Source: Palaeococcus ferrophilus DSM 13482
GTDB taxonomy: Archaea > Methanobacteriota_B > Thermococci > Thermococcales > Thermococcaceae
Assembly: GCF_000966265.1 (NCBI RefSeq)
Contig: NZ_LANF01000019.1
Span: 248,001-312,000, forward strand
Reading direction: 5' to 3'
DNA: 64,000 nt
The position numbers were made by a program, and so were the translations under genes. A model generated the notes under the pieces. It was not told the origin of the DNA. It did not search any database and saw nothing but the letters and a program-made list of their open reading frames with translations. Shown here one piece after another: positions 26,938 to 35,783 of the stretch; the stretch's first letter is position 1; each line of letters starts with the position of its first letter.

Positions 26938-27384
26938 ATGGAGATACCGAACTACGGAGTTCTTGAGGCGAAAACCGTTGTCTTTGACCTCAACGGCACC
27001 CTCGGGGAGAGCGGAAAAATGGGAGAGGAAGTGAGGCACCTGATGGAGAGACTCACCGACCGCTATACCGTCGTCGTGTTGAGTGCGGACACCTTCGGCA
27101 CGCTCGAGGAGGAACTCAAGGGGCTGCCCGTTAAGGTCGAGAGGGTCTCGAGCGGCGAGGAGAAGCTTGAGAAGGCTTTGGAATACGCGCCCTACATAGG
27201 GGTGGGCAACGGCAACAACGATGTCCCAATGCTCGAAAACGCGGAGCTGGCATTTTGCGTCATAGGGAAGGAGGGGGCCACCGTTGATGCTCTCCTGGCC
27301 AGCGATATAGTCGTCACGGACGTGAGGGATGCGATAGCGATGCTCCTGGACGAGAAGAAGCTCATCGCGACGCTGAGGAGATGA
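26938..27384 (+). CDS. HAD-superfamily phosphatase-like protein
   Basis: A 148-residue minimal HAD protein. Motif I reads VVFDLNGTLGES, with the first Asp as nucleophile but Asn in place of the second Asp (DLNGT rather than DxDGT). Motif IV reads GNGNNDVPMLENAE. The absent second Asp weakens the usual acid/base role in phosphatases. Soluble relatives resemble the ATPase P-domain and are seen in many archaea. GGTGG precedes the ATG. The stop codon is one base before the GTG of the IMPACT-family gene, so the two form a pair. Confidence 0.8.
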   Translation: MEIPNYGVLEAKTVVFDLNGTLGESGKMGEEVRHLMERLTDRYTVVVLSADTFGTLEEELKGLPVKVERVSSGEEKLEKALEYAPYIGVGNGNNDVPMLENAELAFCVIGKEGATVDALLASDIVVTDVRDAIAMLLDEKKLIATLRR

Positions 27385-27385
27385 G

Positions 27386-28012
27386 GTGAAAGGTTTGGAC
27401 TACAGGACGCTCAAGGGGGCGGGGACAGCCGAGCTGGTGGTCAAGAAATCAGTGTTCATCGGCTACGCCTCACCCGCTGGAAGGGAGGAGGAGGCAAAGG
27501 CCTTCATAGCGAGGATAAAATCCAGCCACAGCGACGCGACCCACAACGTTTCAGCCTACGTTATAAACGACGGAAGGAACTTCGCGGTCAGGTATGACGA
27601 CGACGGCGAGCCCAAGGGATCAGCAGGAAAGCCAGTCCTCAAGGTCATCCAGAACAAGGGGCTAAGCAACGTTGTTGTGGTAGTTACGCGCTACTTTGGA
27701 GGAATAAAGCTCGGCTACGGCGGTTTGGTGAAGGCCTACAGCGACGCTGCCAGTCTGGCCATAGAAAACGCCGGGATCGTTGAGGTCTACGAAACGGAGC
27801 GCTTTGAGGTAGCTTTTCCCTACAACATGTTCCACGTCGTTAAAGAGACCGTCGAGAAGGCCGGCGGAAAAGTCGTGGACGAGGAGTACGGGGAACTGGT
27901 AAAGTTTACGGTTGAGACGAGGAAAGGGGAAGCGGAGCCGCTGATGGAGCTTTTAACCGAGAGGACGAGGGGAAGGGCGAGGCTTCGGGCGATGTTCATG
28001 AGGGCTCTCTAA
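27386..28012 (+). CDS. IMPACT/YigZ family protein (UPF0029)
   Basis: A 208-residue protein of the UPF0029/IMPACT family. The N-terminal domain has the signature ATHNVSAYVINDGRNF, DDDGEPKGSAGKPVL and VVVVTRYFGGIKLGYGGLVKAYSDAA. The C-terminal part is the DUF1949-type domain with an EF-G-like fold. Yeast and mammalian relatives affect translational control; the bacterial YigZ role is unclear. The start is either GTG at 27386 or TTG at 27395; the latter is better spaced from GAGGTGA. It is coupled to the HAD gene. Confidence 0.88.
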   Translation: MKGLDYRTLKGAGTAELVVKKSVFIGYASPAGREEEAKAFIARIKSSHSDATHNVSAYVINDGRNFAVRYDDDGEPKGSAGKPVLKVIQNKGLSNVVVVVTRYFGGIKLGYGGLVKAYSDAASLAIENAGIVEVYETERFEVAFPYNMFHVVKETVEKAGGKVVDEEYGELVKFTVETRKGEAEPLMELLTERTRGRARLRAMFMRAL

Positions 28013-28021
28013 GGAAAGCCT

Positions 28022-28076
28022 TTTATATTTACACGCCGTGTAATTTACATGGGGTGTAATTTACATGGTATGTAAA
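28022..28076 (+). promoter_or_regulatory. Promoter with three tandem 16-nt palindromes over the start codon
   Basis: A TATA box (TTTATATTT, 28022-28030) runs into three palindromes of the form TTACAY-N3-RTGTAA. They occupy 28029-28043, 28045-28059 (one mismatch) and 28061-28075, exactly 16 nt apart. The third is part of the perfect TTTACAT-GGT-ATGTAAA (28060-28076) and includes the ATG at 28065. A dimeric regulator binding all three would cover promoter, leader and start codon, giving tight repression. Confidence 0.75.
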
Positions 28077-29189
28077 AACTTCTTCAGCACGAGGCCGGTT
28101 ATGGAGGAGGATTGCCTATGGGGGGAGGGGCACATAAGGGCGGTGGAAAACCTTCTGAAGGCTGTAATCAGGGGCAACACCTCCGTCCTCCTCGGGCCGA
28201 GACGGGTCGGCAAGACCAGCGTGGTAAGCGTCATGGCCGAGAAGCTCGCCAGGAAAAGGGGACACCACTACATCTACTTCAATCTCTCGCGTTTTATTGG
28301 GGCTAAAGCTCTCTCGATAGCAGACATCGAGCCCAACAGAACTTCCCTCAGGATGATAACAACGAGCAAAAGCTACAGCCTCTCACTGAAGGGCCTGTCC
28401 GTAGAGGTGAGAAAAACGAGTATAGAGGAGTTCACATCGGACTTTTCGAGACTCGTCAGACTCCTTTCGGAGAACGCTAAGGTGGGTGTCTTGATATTCG
28501 ACGAGGCCCAGGTCCTTGCGAGGCTGAAAAACGTGGACTTTCGGGGTCTGTTCCAGGAGATAACGGACAGCTATCCGAATATCTCGCTCGTGTTCACCGG
28601 CTCAATGCCCGGAATGCTCATGGAGTACCTGAACCCGGAGGCAGAGAGGGCCGGCTTCATGCGCTCGGCGGAGACCTCCACCCTCGAACGGTGGAGCGAG
28701 GAGGAAAGCCTTTCCTTCTTAAAGGCGGGCTTTGAGTCCTACGGAATAAAAATTTCCGACGAGCTTGAGCTAAGGAGGGCATCGGCGGAGCTTGGAGGAA
28801 TCCCTGGTTTCCTCTCATACTTTGGGATGACGGTGGTGAACCTCATCAGGGGAGGACTTCCAGCCAAGGAGGCCCTGCCAAGGGCCCTTGAGGAGAGCAG
28901 GAGGTACGCGTTAAGCGAGTGGAAGAGGGACATAGAGGCCTTCCTTAACGTCTACAACAGCGAAGTTTACGTCGAAGTCCTCGAGGTTCTTGCATCGTCG
29001 TACCCCACGGCCCTCAGGGGGGCTCAGGTCTACAGGGAGCTTGAGCGGATTGGGAAGGCTCCCAAAAGGGTTCAGCACATCTACAAGTACCTTGGAACCC
29101 TCAAAAAGGCCGGCTTTATAAGGGAGGCGGAAGGGGCCTACTGGATAGACGACCCCCTCCTCAGGAAGGTCATCAGGGCCCTTCCGTAG
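28065..29189 (+). CDS. Archaeal STAND-like ATPase (AAA_35/ATPase_2 type)
   Basis: A 374-residue P-loop ATPase of a group that is expanded in Thermococcales. Walker A is LLGPRRVGKTS and Walker B is VLIFDEAQVLARL. Sensor text (VFTGSMPGMLMEYL) follows, and the C-terminal winged helix (VYRELERIGKAPKRVQHIYKYLGTLKKAGFI) is of the family's usual type. The family start usually contains FFxxRP, matched here by FFSTRP at residues 6-11, so the ATG at 28065 is kept although it lies inside an operator palindrome. The function of these ATPases is not settled. Its 3' end overlaps the convergent helicase by 17 bases. Confidence 0.8.
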   Translation: MVCKNFFSTRPVMEEDCLWGEGHIRAVENLLKAVIRGNTSVLLGPRRVGKTSVVSVMAEKLARKRGHHYIYFNLSRFIGAKALSIADIEPNRTSLRMITTSKSYSLSLKGLSVEVRKTSIEEFTSDFSRLVRLLSENAKVGVLIFDEAQVLARLKNVDFRGLFQEITDSYPNISLVFTGSMPGMLMEYLNPEAERAGFMRSAETSTLERWSEEESLSFLKAGFESYGIKISDELELRRASAELGGIPGFLSYFGMTVVNLIRGGLPAKEALPRALEESRRYALSEWKRDIEAFLNVYNSEVYVEVLEVLASSYPTALRGAQVYRELERIGKAPKRVQHIYKYLGTLKKAGFIREAEGAYWIDDPLLRKVIRALP

Positions 29190-31860
29190 ACCTTAAAATT
29201 CTCTCCCACACCCTTATGGCCAGCCATTTGTCCAGAAACTCGTTGAATGTTCCGCACTTCGGCGAGAGAACGCAGACTGGACAGCCGTCCTGGCACTCAC
29301 AGGATCTCAGGTGCTCAAGGCTCTTCTCCATCAACTTCTCAGCGTTCTCGTAGATTATCTCCGCCAACCCTGCACCGCCCTCGTTGCCGTCGTAGATGAA
29401 AACGACCGGCTTCCCGAAATAGGGCATTCCAGGAAAGTTCTCGTAGCTGTAGCCACCGAGCTCTCTTGAATCCACGTAGGTGAATATCGGCGCTATCTTT
29501 ATCATGTTGTGCTCTATCGCGTGGAGCGCGCTCCCGATGCCGTCCTTGCTGTCCACCATCTTCTTTACGGCGAAGGCGAGCTCCTCATCCTGGATTCCGG
29601 CCTTCTGGAGGCTCTCACCTATCGTCTTCTTTATGGCAAAGCTCGTGGCGCCGAGGTAGAGTGAAAAGATCTTTCTCCTGTCGAGGCTCTCGTAGATGTA
29701 GAATGCAATATCCTCAAACCCCCTCTCGGCCGCCCTGCCAAGGAACTCCCTGAACTCCTCTTCCGTTAGTTCTCGTACCTCATCGGGGAAGACAAGCCAG
29801 ATTCCCTCGGTCTCGAATTCCCTAACGTAGGGTTCTTCGAACTCGACCTTGGCAAAGCGCTCCCAGTTGAGTATCGAGAAGTCTTCCCCCGTCTCAACTC
29901 CCTCGCCCGTCGCTGGAGAGGAGATTTCACCCCTGAGTATTCCCGCTTCCCTCAGCTTTACCAGTTCGCCCACGTAGTTCCCGGTATCGAGGCCCTTGAC
30001 GGCGAAGCCGGTATAAATGTGCCTGACGCGGAGCCTTCCTAGACCAATCTCTACGCCTTTGTAGGACTTCTTTGCCCTCTCTTCCAGTATCTCGACCTCT
30101 TCCAGCTTCCTCGCGAAGGTCCCAACGTCCCAGAGGCGGTTTAGTTGCTTTGCGAAGACGAAGTGGAACTTTCCGATGCTGACTCTTTCTTTAGCCATGT
30201 AGAGCTCTCCCCTTGAGAAGTACGCCATCCCCGGCAGGAGAGAGCGGTGGTATTCATCTTCATCAACTTCTTCGATGATGTAGCCCTTCATCTTGAGCCA
30301 GTTGATGAAGTTTAGGAGCTCCCTGAGCGAAGCCTTCTCCATCAGCTTCGCCCTTATCCACGGCTCGTCCTTCACGAGAAAGAAGCTCTCGTCGCTGGCA
30401 GTCCTAAGTGAGGAGTACTCGAAGGCCGGTCTTCTGACTCTAACCTCAAGCTTCCCTGTCAGCGGGTTCTTCTTGAGGTCTGCCTTCCTCTCGATGGCGA
30501 GTTTTTCGGCTATTTTCCTCTCAAACCCGTCCAGCTCGTCCCAGTCAAGGATTCCAAGCTCTGTGAAGAGGTAGTGCAGGTGCTTCTCCGCTATGCGCTC
30601 GTTGTCTACCTTGACCGGCATGTACTCGATGATGCCCTTCTCAAGCCTCTCGACGAGCTCATCGAAGTGCTCCCGATAGTAATAGTCGAGGCCGTTCTTC
30701 CTCAGAACAACGCCGTTCAGAGCTTCCCTGTCGGCGCTCCTTCCTGCCCTCCCAAAGCGCTGGATTAGCGAGAAGAGGCCATCGGGAGGAATGCCGTAGT
30801 TTATCACCGCGTCAAGGTCGCCGATATCTATCCCGAGTTCGAGGGCGTTCGTCGTGAGGAGGACGAGGAGCTTTCCATCTTTGAAGTCCCGTTCTATCTC
30901 CCAGCGGACGTTCTTCGGCAGGGTGCCCTTGTAGGTGCTCGTTTTGGCGAAGATCGACGAATTCAGGAGAAACCTCATGAGTTTCTCCGTGCCCCTCCTG
31001 CTGTCGAAGAAGACGAGGGTTTTGATCTTTTCCGCGGTGAGCCTCTCAACCGCCGCCCTTAGGAGCTGCCTCTCATCGAGGTTCTTCGGTTCGAAGAGCA
31101 CCAGATACCTCCTCGGGAAGGGGTTGGTTGCACTCTTTACCTCCTTGAACTCGGCCCTGAAAAGCCTTTCCGCGAACTCCTTAGGGTTCCTCAGCGTCGC
31201 GGAGAGGGCAATTATCTGGGGCCTAACGCCGAGGCGTTTGAGCCTGAAGAGCAGACGCCTGAAGAGCCACGCCGCGTTGCTCCCGAAGACCCCGCGGTAG
31301 ACGTGGAGCTCGTCAACGACAAGGTAGCGGAGGCTTCTCAGGAGCCACTCGTAGTCCCTCCACCGCCTTAGGATGTTGTAGTGGAGCATGTCGGGGGTTG
31401 TGAAAAGGACGCGCGGCTTCTCGCGGATCAAGGCCTTTCTCTCGCTCCAGGGGACGTCGCCGGTTAGAATCCTCGCGCTCACCATTTTCCCTGTCAGGCG
31501 GTAGAAGATGAGATTAGCCCTCTGGAACTTCTCAAGCTGGTTGTTTATGAGCGCCCTCGTGGGGTAGACCAGCAGGTAGGTCTTTCGGGGGTCGGAGAGG
31601 TAGGAGTCGAAGATAGCTAAGCGGAAGATTTCACTCTTACCGCTGGCCGTGGGCGTTGTAACGACGATGTTTTTGCCAGAGTAGAGCTTCTCCAATGCCT
31701 CAACCTGGTGGCGGTAGAGGGAAAAGCCCAGCTCGTCAACGAGGGCGTTTATCTCGGGGTTTTTGAACATAAACTCTCCAAACTCGCCCTCCTTCGGAGG
31801 GAAAACGTGGACTCTCGCCATCTCTGACTTTAAAGGCTTGAGGGCTTCGAAGAGGGACAT
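29173..31860 (-). CDS. DEAD/DEAH helicase of the MrfA/Hrq1 group
   Basis: An 895-residue SF2 helicase. Walker A is TPTASGKSEIF, motif II VVDELHVYRG, motif III ALSATLRNP and motif VI QRFGRAGRSADREA. The C-terminal domain has the four-Cys zinc site, CECQDGCPVCVLSPKCG, that defines the MrfA/Hrq1 (DUF1998) group. Relatives unwind DNA 3' to 5' and act in DNA repair, including mitomycin or crosslink repair. No ribosome binding site is visible at the first ATG. An internal Met at residue 14 (MARVHVFPP) also lacks one, so the start is uncertain. No repair gene is adjacent. Confidence 0.88.
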   Translation of the reverse strand: MSLFEALKPLKSEMARVHVFPPKEGEFGEFMFKNPEINALVDELGFSLYRHQVEALEKLYSGKNIVVTTPTASGKSEIFRLAIFDSYLSDPRKTYLLVYPTRALINNQLEKFQRANLIFYRLTGKMVSARILTGDVPWSERKALIREKPRVLFTTPDMLHYNILRRWRDYEWLLRSLRYLVVDELHVYRGVFGSNAAWLFRRLLFRLKRLGVRPQIIALSATLRNPKEFAERLFRAEFKEVKSATNPFPRRYLVLFEPKNLDERQLLRAAVERLTAEKIKTLVFFDSRRGTEKLMRFLLNSSIFAKTSTYKGTLPKNVRWEIERDFKDGKLLVLLTTNALELGIDIGDLDAVINYGIPPDGLFSLIQRFGRAGRSADREALNGVVLRKNGLDYYYREHFDELVERLEKGIIEYMPVKVDNERIAEKHLHYLFTELGILDWDELDGFERKIAEKLAIERKADLKKNPLTGKLEVRVRRPAFEYSSLRTASDESFFLVKDEPWIRAKLMEKASLRELLNFINWLKMKGYIIEEVDEDEYHRSLLPGMAYFSRGELYMAKERVSIGKFHFVFAKQLNRLWDVGTFARKLEEVEILEERAKKSYKGVEIGLGRLRVRHIYTGFAVKGLDTGNYVGELVKLREAGILRGEISSPATGEGVETGEDFSILNWERFAKVEFEEPYVREFETEGIWLVFPDEVRELTEEEFREFLGRAAERGFEDIAFYIYESLDRRKIFSLYLGATSFAIKKTIGESLQKAGIQDEELAFAVKKMVDSKDGIGSALHAIEHNMIKIAPIFTYVDSRELGGYSYENFPGMPYFGKPVVFIYDGNEGGAGLAEIIYENAEKLMEKSLEHLRSCECQDGCPVCVLSPKCGTFNEFLDKWLAIRVWERILRSTEGP

Positions 31861-32070
31861 GGAGGAATTTTGGAGCTGGAGGCTAAAAAGGTTACCTCTC
31901 TCCCAAAGTCTCGGCCGCCGGGCAGGAACTCACTCCCAAATGCTCAAACGCCACTTTAAGTCCACGGAAGGCGGTAACTCGGGACTTTTTTCTTGTATCA
32001 GGGAATCCCAAAAACGTGGGAGCTTCGCAAGTGGGGCCTTTTGGGACTTCGCCCCTACACCGCCGAAACA

Positions 32071-32113
32071 CTTATATACATGTAAAGGAAGCTTTACGTA
32101 AAGGAAACTTTAC
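32071..32113 (+). promoter_or_regulatory. Promoter with two tandem 16-nt palindromes ahead of the DUF2178-ABC operon
   Basis: A TATA-like CTTATATAC (32071-32079) is followed by two directly adjacent copies of GTAAAGGAARCTTTAC, at 32082-32097 and 32098-32113. Each is an inverted repeat (GTAAAG-N4-CTTTAC). They cover the expected transcription start and end just before the ribosome binding site. The XRE-family regulator encoded third in this operon is the obvious candidate to bind them. Confidence 0.75.
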
Positions 32114-32125
32114 ACGGTGGATGCC

Positions 32126-32509
32126 ATGAAGACAAAACACTGGCTCGGGTGGGGTGTGATATTCGTTCTCCTCCTCGTACTGTTCGTTGAAGCCTCCAAC
32201 AGGAAAAGCGTGGCTCTTGCCGTTGGGAGCCTTTTCCTTGGAGCCATCATCGCCACAGCCTACGAACGCTACCTCGAAAGAACTGGAGAGGTAATCGTTG
32301 ATGAGCGGATTAAGGTGATCGAGGAGAAGAGCTACGCCCTGACCATGCGCGTCCTCGGCTTCACCATAGCGCTCACCTTTGTCTCAACGAGCATAATCTC
32401 CCAGAGCGACCCATTCTGGAAGAGCGCCTCCATCGTGAGCGGGCTTTTTCTGGCAATCATAGCCCTCCTCCCGCTTTTCGCGAGGGCGCACTACGAGGAG
32501 GTGATGTGA
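32126..32509 (+). CDS. DUF2178-like membrane protein
   Basis: A 127-residue membrane protein with four hydrophobic helices in two pairs. The central cytoplasmic loop contains VDERIKVIEEKSYALTMRV, which fits the DUF2178 motif (DER...I..KA...T). The ATG at 32126 has GGTGG five bases upstream. It is the first gene of a six-gene operon with a second DUF2178 protein, an XRE regulator, a CPBP protein and an ABC exporter. DUF2178 genes often travel with small XRE regulators; their role is unknown. Its stop overlaps the next start (TGATG). Confidence 0.8.
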   Translation: MKTKHWLGWGVIFVLLLVLFVEASNRKSVALAVGSLFLGAIIATAYERYLERTGEVIVDERIKVIEEKSYALTMRVLGFTIALTFVSTSIISQSDPFWKSASIVSGLFLAIIALLPLFARAHYEEVM

Positions 32510-32874
32510 TGTTAAAGTACGAAGGCCTGCTCGCGGTTTTGATAGCCGGCATTGTGATCGGCCTGGCCTACTCTACGAAGTCGGGGAGGGGCTTGCTTGC
32601 GGTCGGGATATTCCTAATAGGTCTCTCGCTGACATACGCCCTTAACTGGTACTACAACTCTCGGGTGGAGAGGATAGAAGACGAGAGAACCGAGATGATA
32701 AACGCCAGGAGCACGAGGAACGCCTACGCCCTGATGAGCGCCCTTCTCTTTGCAGAATACCTCTGGGAGTACAGCAAAGGGAACACTGAAACGGCAACCA
32801 TGCTCCTCATCCCCCTGGCCGTGGGTGCATTCGTGCTCCTCGTCTCCCAGTACTGGTATGGGCGGGTGATGTGA
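32509..32874 (+). CDS. Second DUF2178-like membrane protein
   Basis: A 121-residue paralogue of the preceding gene, with two pairs of hydrophobic helices and the more typical DUF2178 loop IEDERTEMINARSTRNAYALM. The ATG is the one in the TGATG overlap with the first gene; GAGGAGGTGA lies just upstream. The two proteins may form a heteromeric membrane complex. The stop codon abuts the ATG of the XRE regulator. Confidence 0.82.
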   Translation: MLKYEGLLAVLIAGIVIGLAYSTKSGRGLLAVGIFLIGLSLTYALNWYYNSRVERIEDERTEMINARSTRNAYALMSALLFAEYLWEYSKGNTETATMLLIPLAVGAFVLLVSQYWYGRVM

Positions 32875-33075
32875 ATGCGCAACAGGCTCCGCGAGCTCAG
32901 GGAGTGGAAGGGCCTCACGCAGGAGGAGCTTGCGAAGGCGTTAGGCGTAACCAGGCAGACGATAATAGCGATAGAGAAGGGCAGGTATGATCCCTCGCTG
33001 AGGCTCGCCTTCAGGATGGCAAGGTTTTTCAAAGTTAAAATTGAAGACATCTTCATCTACGATGGTGAACCGTGA
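32875..33075 (+). CDS. XRE/Cro-family transcriptional regulator
   Basis: A 66-residue helix-turn-helix protein (RLRELREWKGLTQEELAKAL, GVTRQTIIAIEKGRYDPSLR) that ends KVKIEDIFIYDGEP. It belongs to the small YdaS/YozG-like group that usually controls its own operon together with DUF2178 or ABC exporter genes. It has no sensor domain. The gene is coupled on both sides by overlapping stop/start codons. It is the likely ligand of the two 16-nt palindromes at 32082-32113. Confidence 0.92.
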   Translation: MRNRLRELREWKGLTQEELAKALGVTRQTIIAIEKGRYDPSLRLAFRMARFFKVKIEDIFIYDGEP

Positions 33076-33770
33076 TGCTGAAGTTCCTCCTTGTCGTGTT
33101 TGCCCTCTCGTGGCCCCTTCAGTTTATGGGATATCCTCATGCCTCCATGCTCGCGGTGGCCCTGGGGACGTTTGTGGTTGTCCACCTCGAGGGGGGAGTT
33201 TATCCGGGCATCACCCTCAGGAGAGGTTCCGAGCTCCTCAAGGCGGCGCTCTTTGGCATTGTGGTATTTCTTCCGGCGTTCTACGCTTCCCCTGCTTTCA
33301 GGAGGTGGTTCATGGGACAGGGCGCAATCCACGCTCTGGTGGCTCTACTCCTCCAGATTGCGCTCTACGTGATATACGCCTACGGCGAGGAGGTGGGGTG
33401 GAGGGGGTACCTGTTCCCGGTTCTCGTTGAGCGTTTTACCCCCATGAGGGCCCTCTGGATTCACAACGGGGTCTGGGCGCTGTGGCATGCCCCACTCCTG
33501 CTCGTGCTGGGGGGAGGGATGGTTGAGTTCATCGCCAACCTGCTTGGGGCATTTGTTCATGCCTCTCTCTTCGCCTACTTCTACCACCGTGGCGGTCTGG
33601 CGGTATCGGTGCTTTATCACGCTCTTTGGAGCGGCTTGAGGGATGTTGTGCTGTCCACGGGAGGCGTTGAGGGGCTCTACCTCCCCGGAATGGTGGTTGT
33701 CTTCATCGGGACGTACCTAACTCTGATGCCAAACGTATGGATGGGAGGTGGTGAAACTGCCCGCTGTTAA
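33075..33770 (+). CDS. CPBP-family intramembrane metalloprotease-like protein
   Basis: A 231-residue membrane protein with six to eight hydrophobic helices. The CPBP (Rce1-like) motifs are present: GEEVGWRGYLFP (EExxxR) and HNGVWALWHAPLLL with the conserved His. These residues bind the catalytic metal in Rce1. The ATG is in a TGATG overlap with the regulator. CPBP proteins often accompany exported-peptide or ABC systems; the substrate here is unknown. The 3' end overlaps the ABC ATPase start by about 20 bases. Confidence 0.85.
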   Translation: MLKFLLVVFALSWPLQFMGYPHASMLAVALGTFVVVHLEGGVYPGITLRRGSELLKAALFGIVVFLPAFYASPAFRRWFMGQGAIHALVALLLQIALYVIYAYGEEVGWRGYLFPVLVERFTPMRALWIHNGVWALWHAPLLLVLGGGMVEFIANLLGAFVHASLFAYFYHRGGLAVSVLYHALWSGLRDVVLSTGGVEGLYLPGMVVVFIGTYLTLMPNVWMGGGETARC

Positions 33771-34512
33771 AGTTGAGAACCTTGAGAAGGACTACGGTAA
33801 GGTTAAGGCCCTGAAGGGCATAAGTTTTGAGATTAAAGAGGGCGAAATCTTCGGCCTCATAGGTCCAAACGGTGCCGGAAAGAGCACCACGCTCAAGATC
33901 CTCGCAACGCTCCTCAAACCAACGGGTGGGAGGGCGGAGGTCTTTGGCCACGACGTTGTTGATGAAGCGGATGAAGTCCGCGCCCTCATAAGCTACCTCC
34001 CCGAGGAGGCCGGCGCCTACAAAAATCTAACGGGCAGGGAGTACCTCCAGTTCATGGCTAGACTCTACGCGAAGGACGAGAATAAGGCCAGAAAGATGCT
34101 TGAGCTTGGAATGGAGCTCTCCGGCCTGGGGGAGCGCCTCGGGGACAAGGTGTCCACTTACTCGAAGGGAATGACGCGGAAGCTCCTCCTCGCGAGGGCC
34201 CTCATGGTGAGGCCGAAGTTAGCTATACTTGATGAGCCGGCGAGCGGCCTGGACATTGTGAACGCCTACGAGATAAGAAAGACCATAAGACGCTTTGCCC
34301 GCGAGAAGGGCGTTACGTTCCTCGTCTCCAGCCACAACATGCTCGAGGTGGAGTTCCTCTGCGACAGGGTTGCCCTCATCGAGGCCGGCAGGATAGTGGA
34401 GAGCGGAACACCGGCGGAGCTTAAGGATAAATACAGCGCGGAGAACCTCGAGGAGGTCTTCATGACCGTCGTGGGAAGGAAGCTCGAAGAGCCCGTGGGG
34501 GGTGCCTACTGA
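33748..34512 (+). CDS. ABC exporter ATP-binding protein (NatA-like)
   Basis: A 254-residue ABC ATPase with Walker A IGPNGAGKSTTLK, signature YSKGMTRKLLLARAL (a variant of LSGGQ) and Walker B LAILDEPASGLD, followed by an H-loop His (VSSHNML). The closest functional class is the CcmA/NatA exporter group, paired with an ABC-2 permease. The start is the GTG at 33748 or the next codon; GGGAGG overlaps it. It lies within the operon controlled by the XRE regulator. The likely role is export of Na+, a drug or a small peptide. Confidence 0.9.
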   Translation: MVKLPAVKVENLEKDYGKVKALKGISFEIKEGEIFGLIGPNGAGKSTTLKILATLLKPTGGRAEVFGHDVVDEADEVRALISYLPEEAGAYKNLTGREYLQFMARLYAKDENKARKMLELGMELSGLGERLGDKVSTYSKGMTRKLLLARALMVRPKLAILDEPASGLDIVNAYEIRKTIRRFAREKGVTFLVSSHNMLEVEFLCDRVALIEAGRIVESGTPAELKDKYSAENLEEVFMTVVGRKLEEPVGGAY

Positions 34513-35783
34513 TGTCGGACTTCTGGGTGCTCGTGAAGAAAGAGCTTAAGGACATGCTCAGGGACAAGGGCCTCATATTCGGCATACTCATCGTGCCCCT
34601 GATAATCTACCCGGCCCTTGGCAACCTCATGCAGGTCGGTTTCGAGCAGGCGCAGGAGGAGACGAAGGTCGTCATAGCGAACTTCGATGAGGGCTCCTAC
34701 GGCCAGCTGCTCATCAATAGCCTTAAGCTCGCTCCCAACATCACGGTGACGGAGATAGAGGCCTCGACGCTGGAGGACGCGATGCGCGAGGCCGAGGAGC
34801 GGCAGTACAACATGATAATCGTCATCCCCTCGAACTTCTCCGCGAGCATAGAGTCCAACAGGAAGGCCGTGATCGAGGCCTACGGAATCTTCAGGGGGAT
34901 GAGCATGGGAATGCGCGAGAGCGTGAGCGAGGGCAGGATTCAGGCGGTTGTGAATGTACTCAACGAGTACCTCGCCCAGCTCAAGATAAAGGGCCTCCTC
35001 GAGGGCGACCCGGAGGCGGTACTCCACCCGATAGAGCCGAAGAGCTACTCCGTTATCAAGGGCAGGGTCGTGGACGTGCCGCCCTCGCTCGTTGCGAACG
35101 TCCTCGCCGCGCAGTCCTTCTCAATACCCATAGTCATATTCATAATGATAATACTGGTCTCCCAGATGGCCGCGGGAACCATGGCGGCGGAGAAGGAGAA
35201 CAAGACGCTGGAAACACTCCTAACTCTCCCCGTGAGCAGGATGGCCATAGTGGGCGGCAAGATGGTCGGGACGGGCGTGATAGGCCTCATAGCGGCGGTG
35301 GCTTATATGGTGGGCATGCGCTCCTACCTCGGCTCCCTGAGCGGAGGGGAGACGTCCGTAGGCCTGGCCGACATAGGGCTCTCGGTAACACCCCAGGGAG
35401 CGGCCCTCTTCGCCATCATCATGTTTTTGGCGCTTCTCTTCGCCCTAAGCTTCTCCATGCTCCTGGCCATATTCGCAGAAGACACGAAGAGCGCCAACAC
35501 CGTTGTCAGCGCCGGCATAATGCCCCTCGCCTTCCCGACTTTCGTGCTGATGTTCGCGGACATAAACTCCCTTCCAACGGCGATAAGGTACATCCTCCTC
35601 GCGATACCCTTCAGCCACCCGGTAATAGCCTCGAGGGCAATGCTAACGGCGGACTACTCCGGGATGTACTTGAGCGTCCTCTACCTCGGAACCCTCTCCT
35701 TTGTGATGCTCTACATAACGGCGAGGTTCTTCACGACGGAGAAGATAATGACGGCAAAGCTGAGGTTTGGAAGAAAGAGGTGA
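34512..35783 (+). CDS. ABC-2 type exporter permease (NatB-like)
   Basis: A 423-residue permease. The N-terminal helix (GLIFGILIVPLIIYPAL) is followed by a large extracytoplasmic domain of about 190 residues, then five or six helices. The segment AAGTMAAEKENKTLETLLTLPVSR is the ABC-2 coupling region. The architecture matches NatB and related sodium or multidrug exporters. The ATG overlaps the ATPase stop (TGATG). This is the last gene of the operon; the next gene is convergent and its stop is adjacent. Confidence 0.9.
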   Translation: MSDFWVLVKKELKDMLRDKGLIFGILIVPLIIYPALGNLMQVGFEQAQEETKVVIANFDEGSYGQLLINSLKLAPNITVTEIEASTLEDAMREAEERQYNMIIVIPSNFSASIESNRKAVIEAYGIFRGMSMGMRESVSEGRIQAVVNVLNEYLAQLKIKGLLEGDPEAVLHPIEPKSYSVIKGRVVDVPPSLVANVLAAQSFSIPIVIFIMIILVSQMAAGTMAAEKENKTLETLLTLPVSRMAIVGGKMVGTGVIGLIAAVAYMVGMRSYLGSLSGGETSVGLADIGLSVTPQGAALFAIIMFLALLFALSFSMLLAIFAEDTKSANTVVSAGIMPLAFPTFVLMFADINSLPTAIRYILLAIPFSHPVIASRAMLTADYSGMYLSVLYLGTLSFVMLYITARFFTTEKIMTAKLRFGRKR

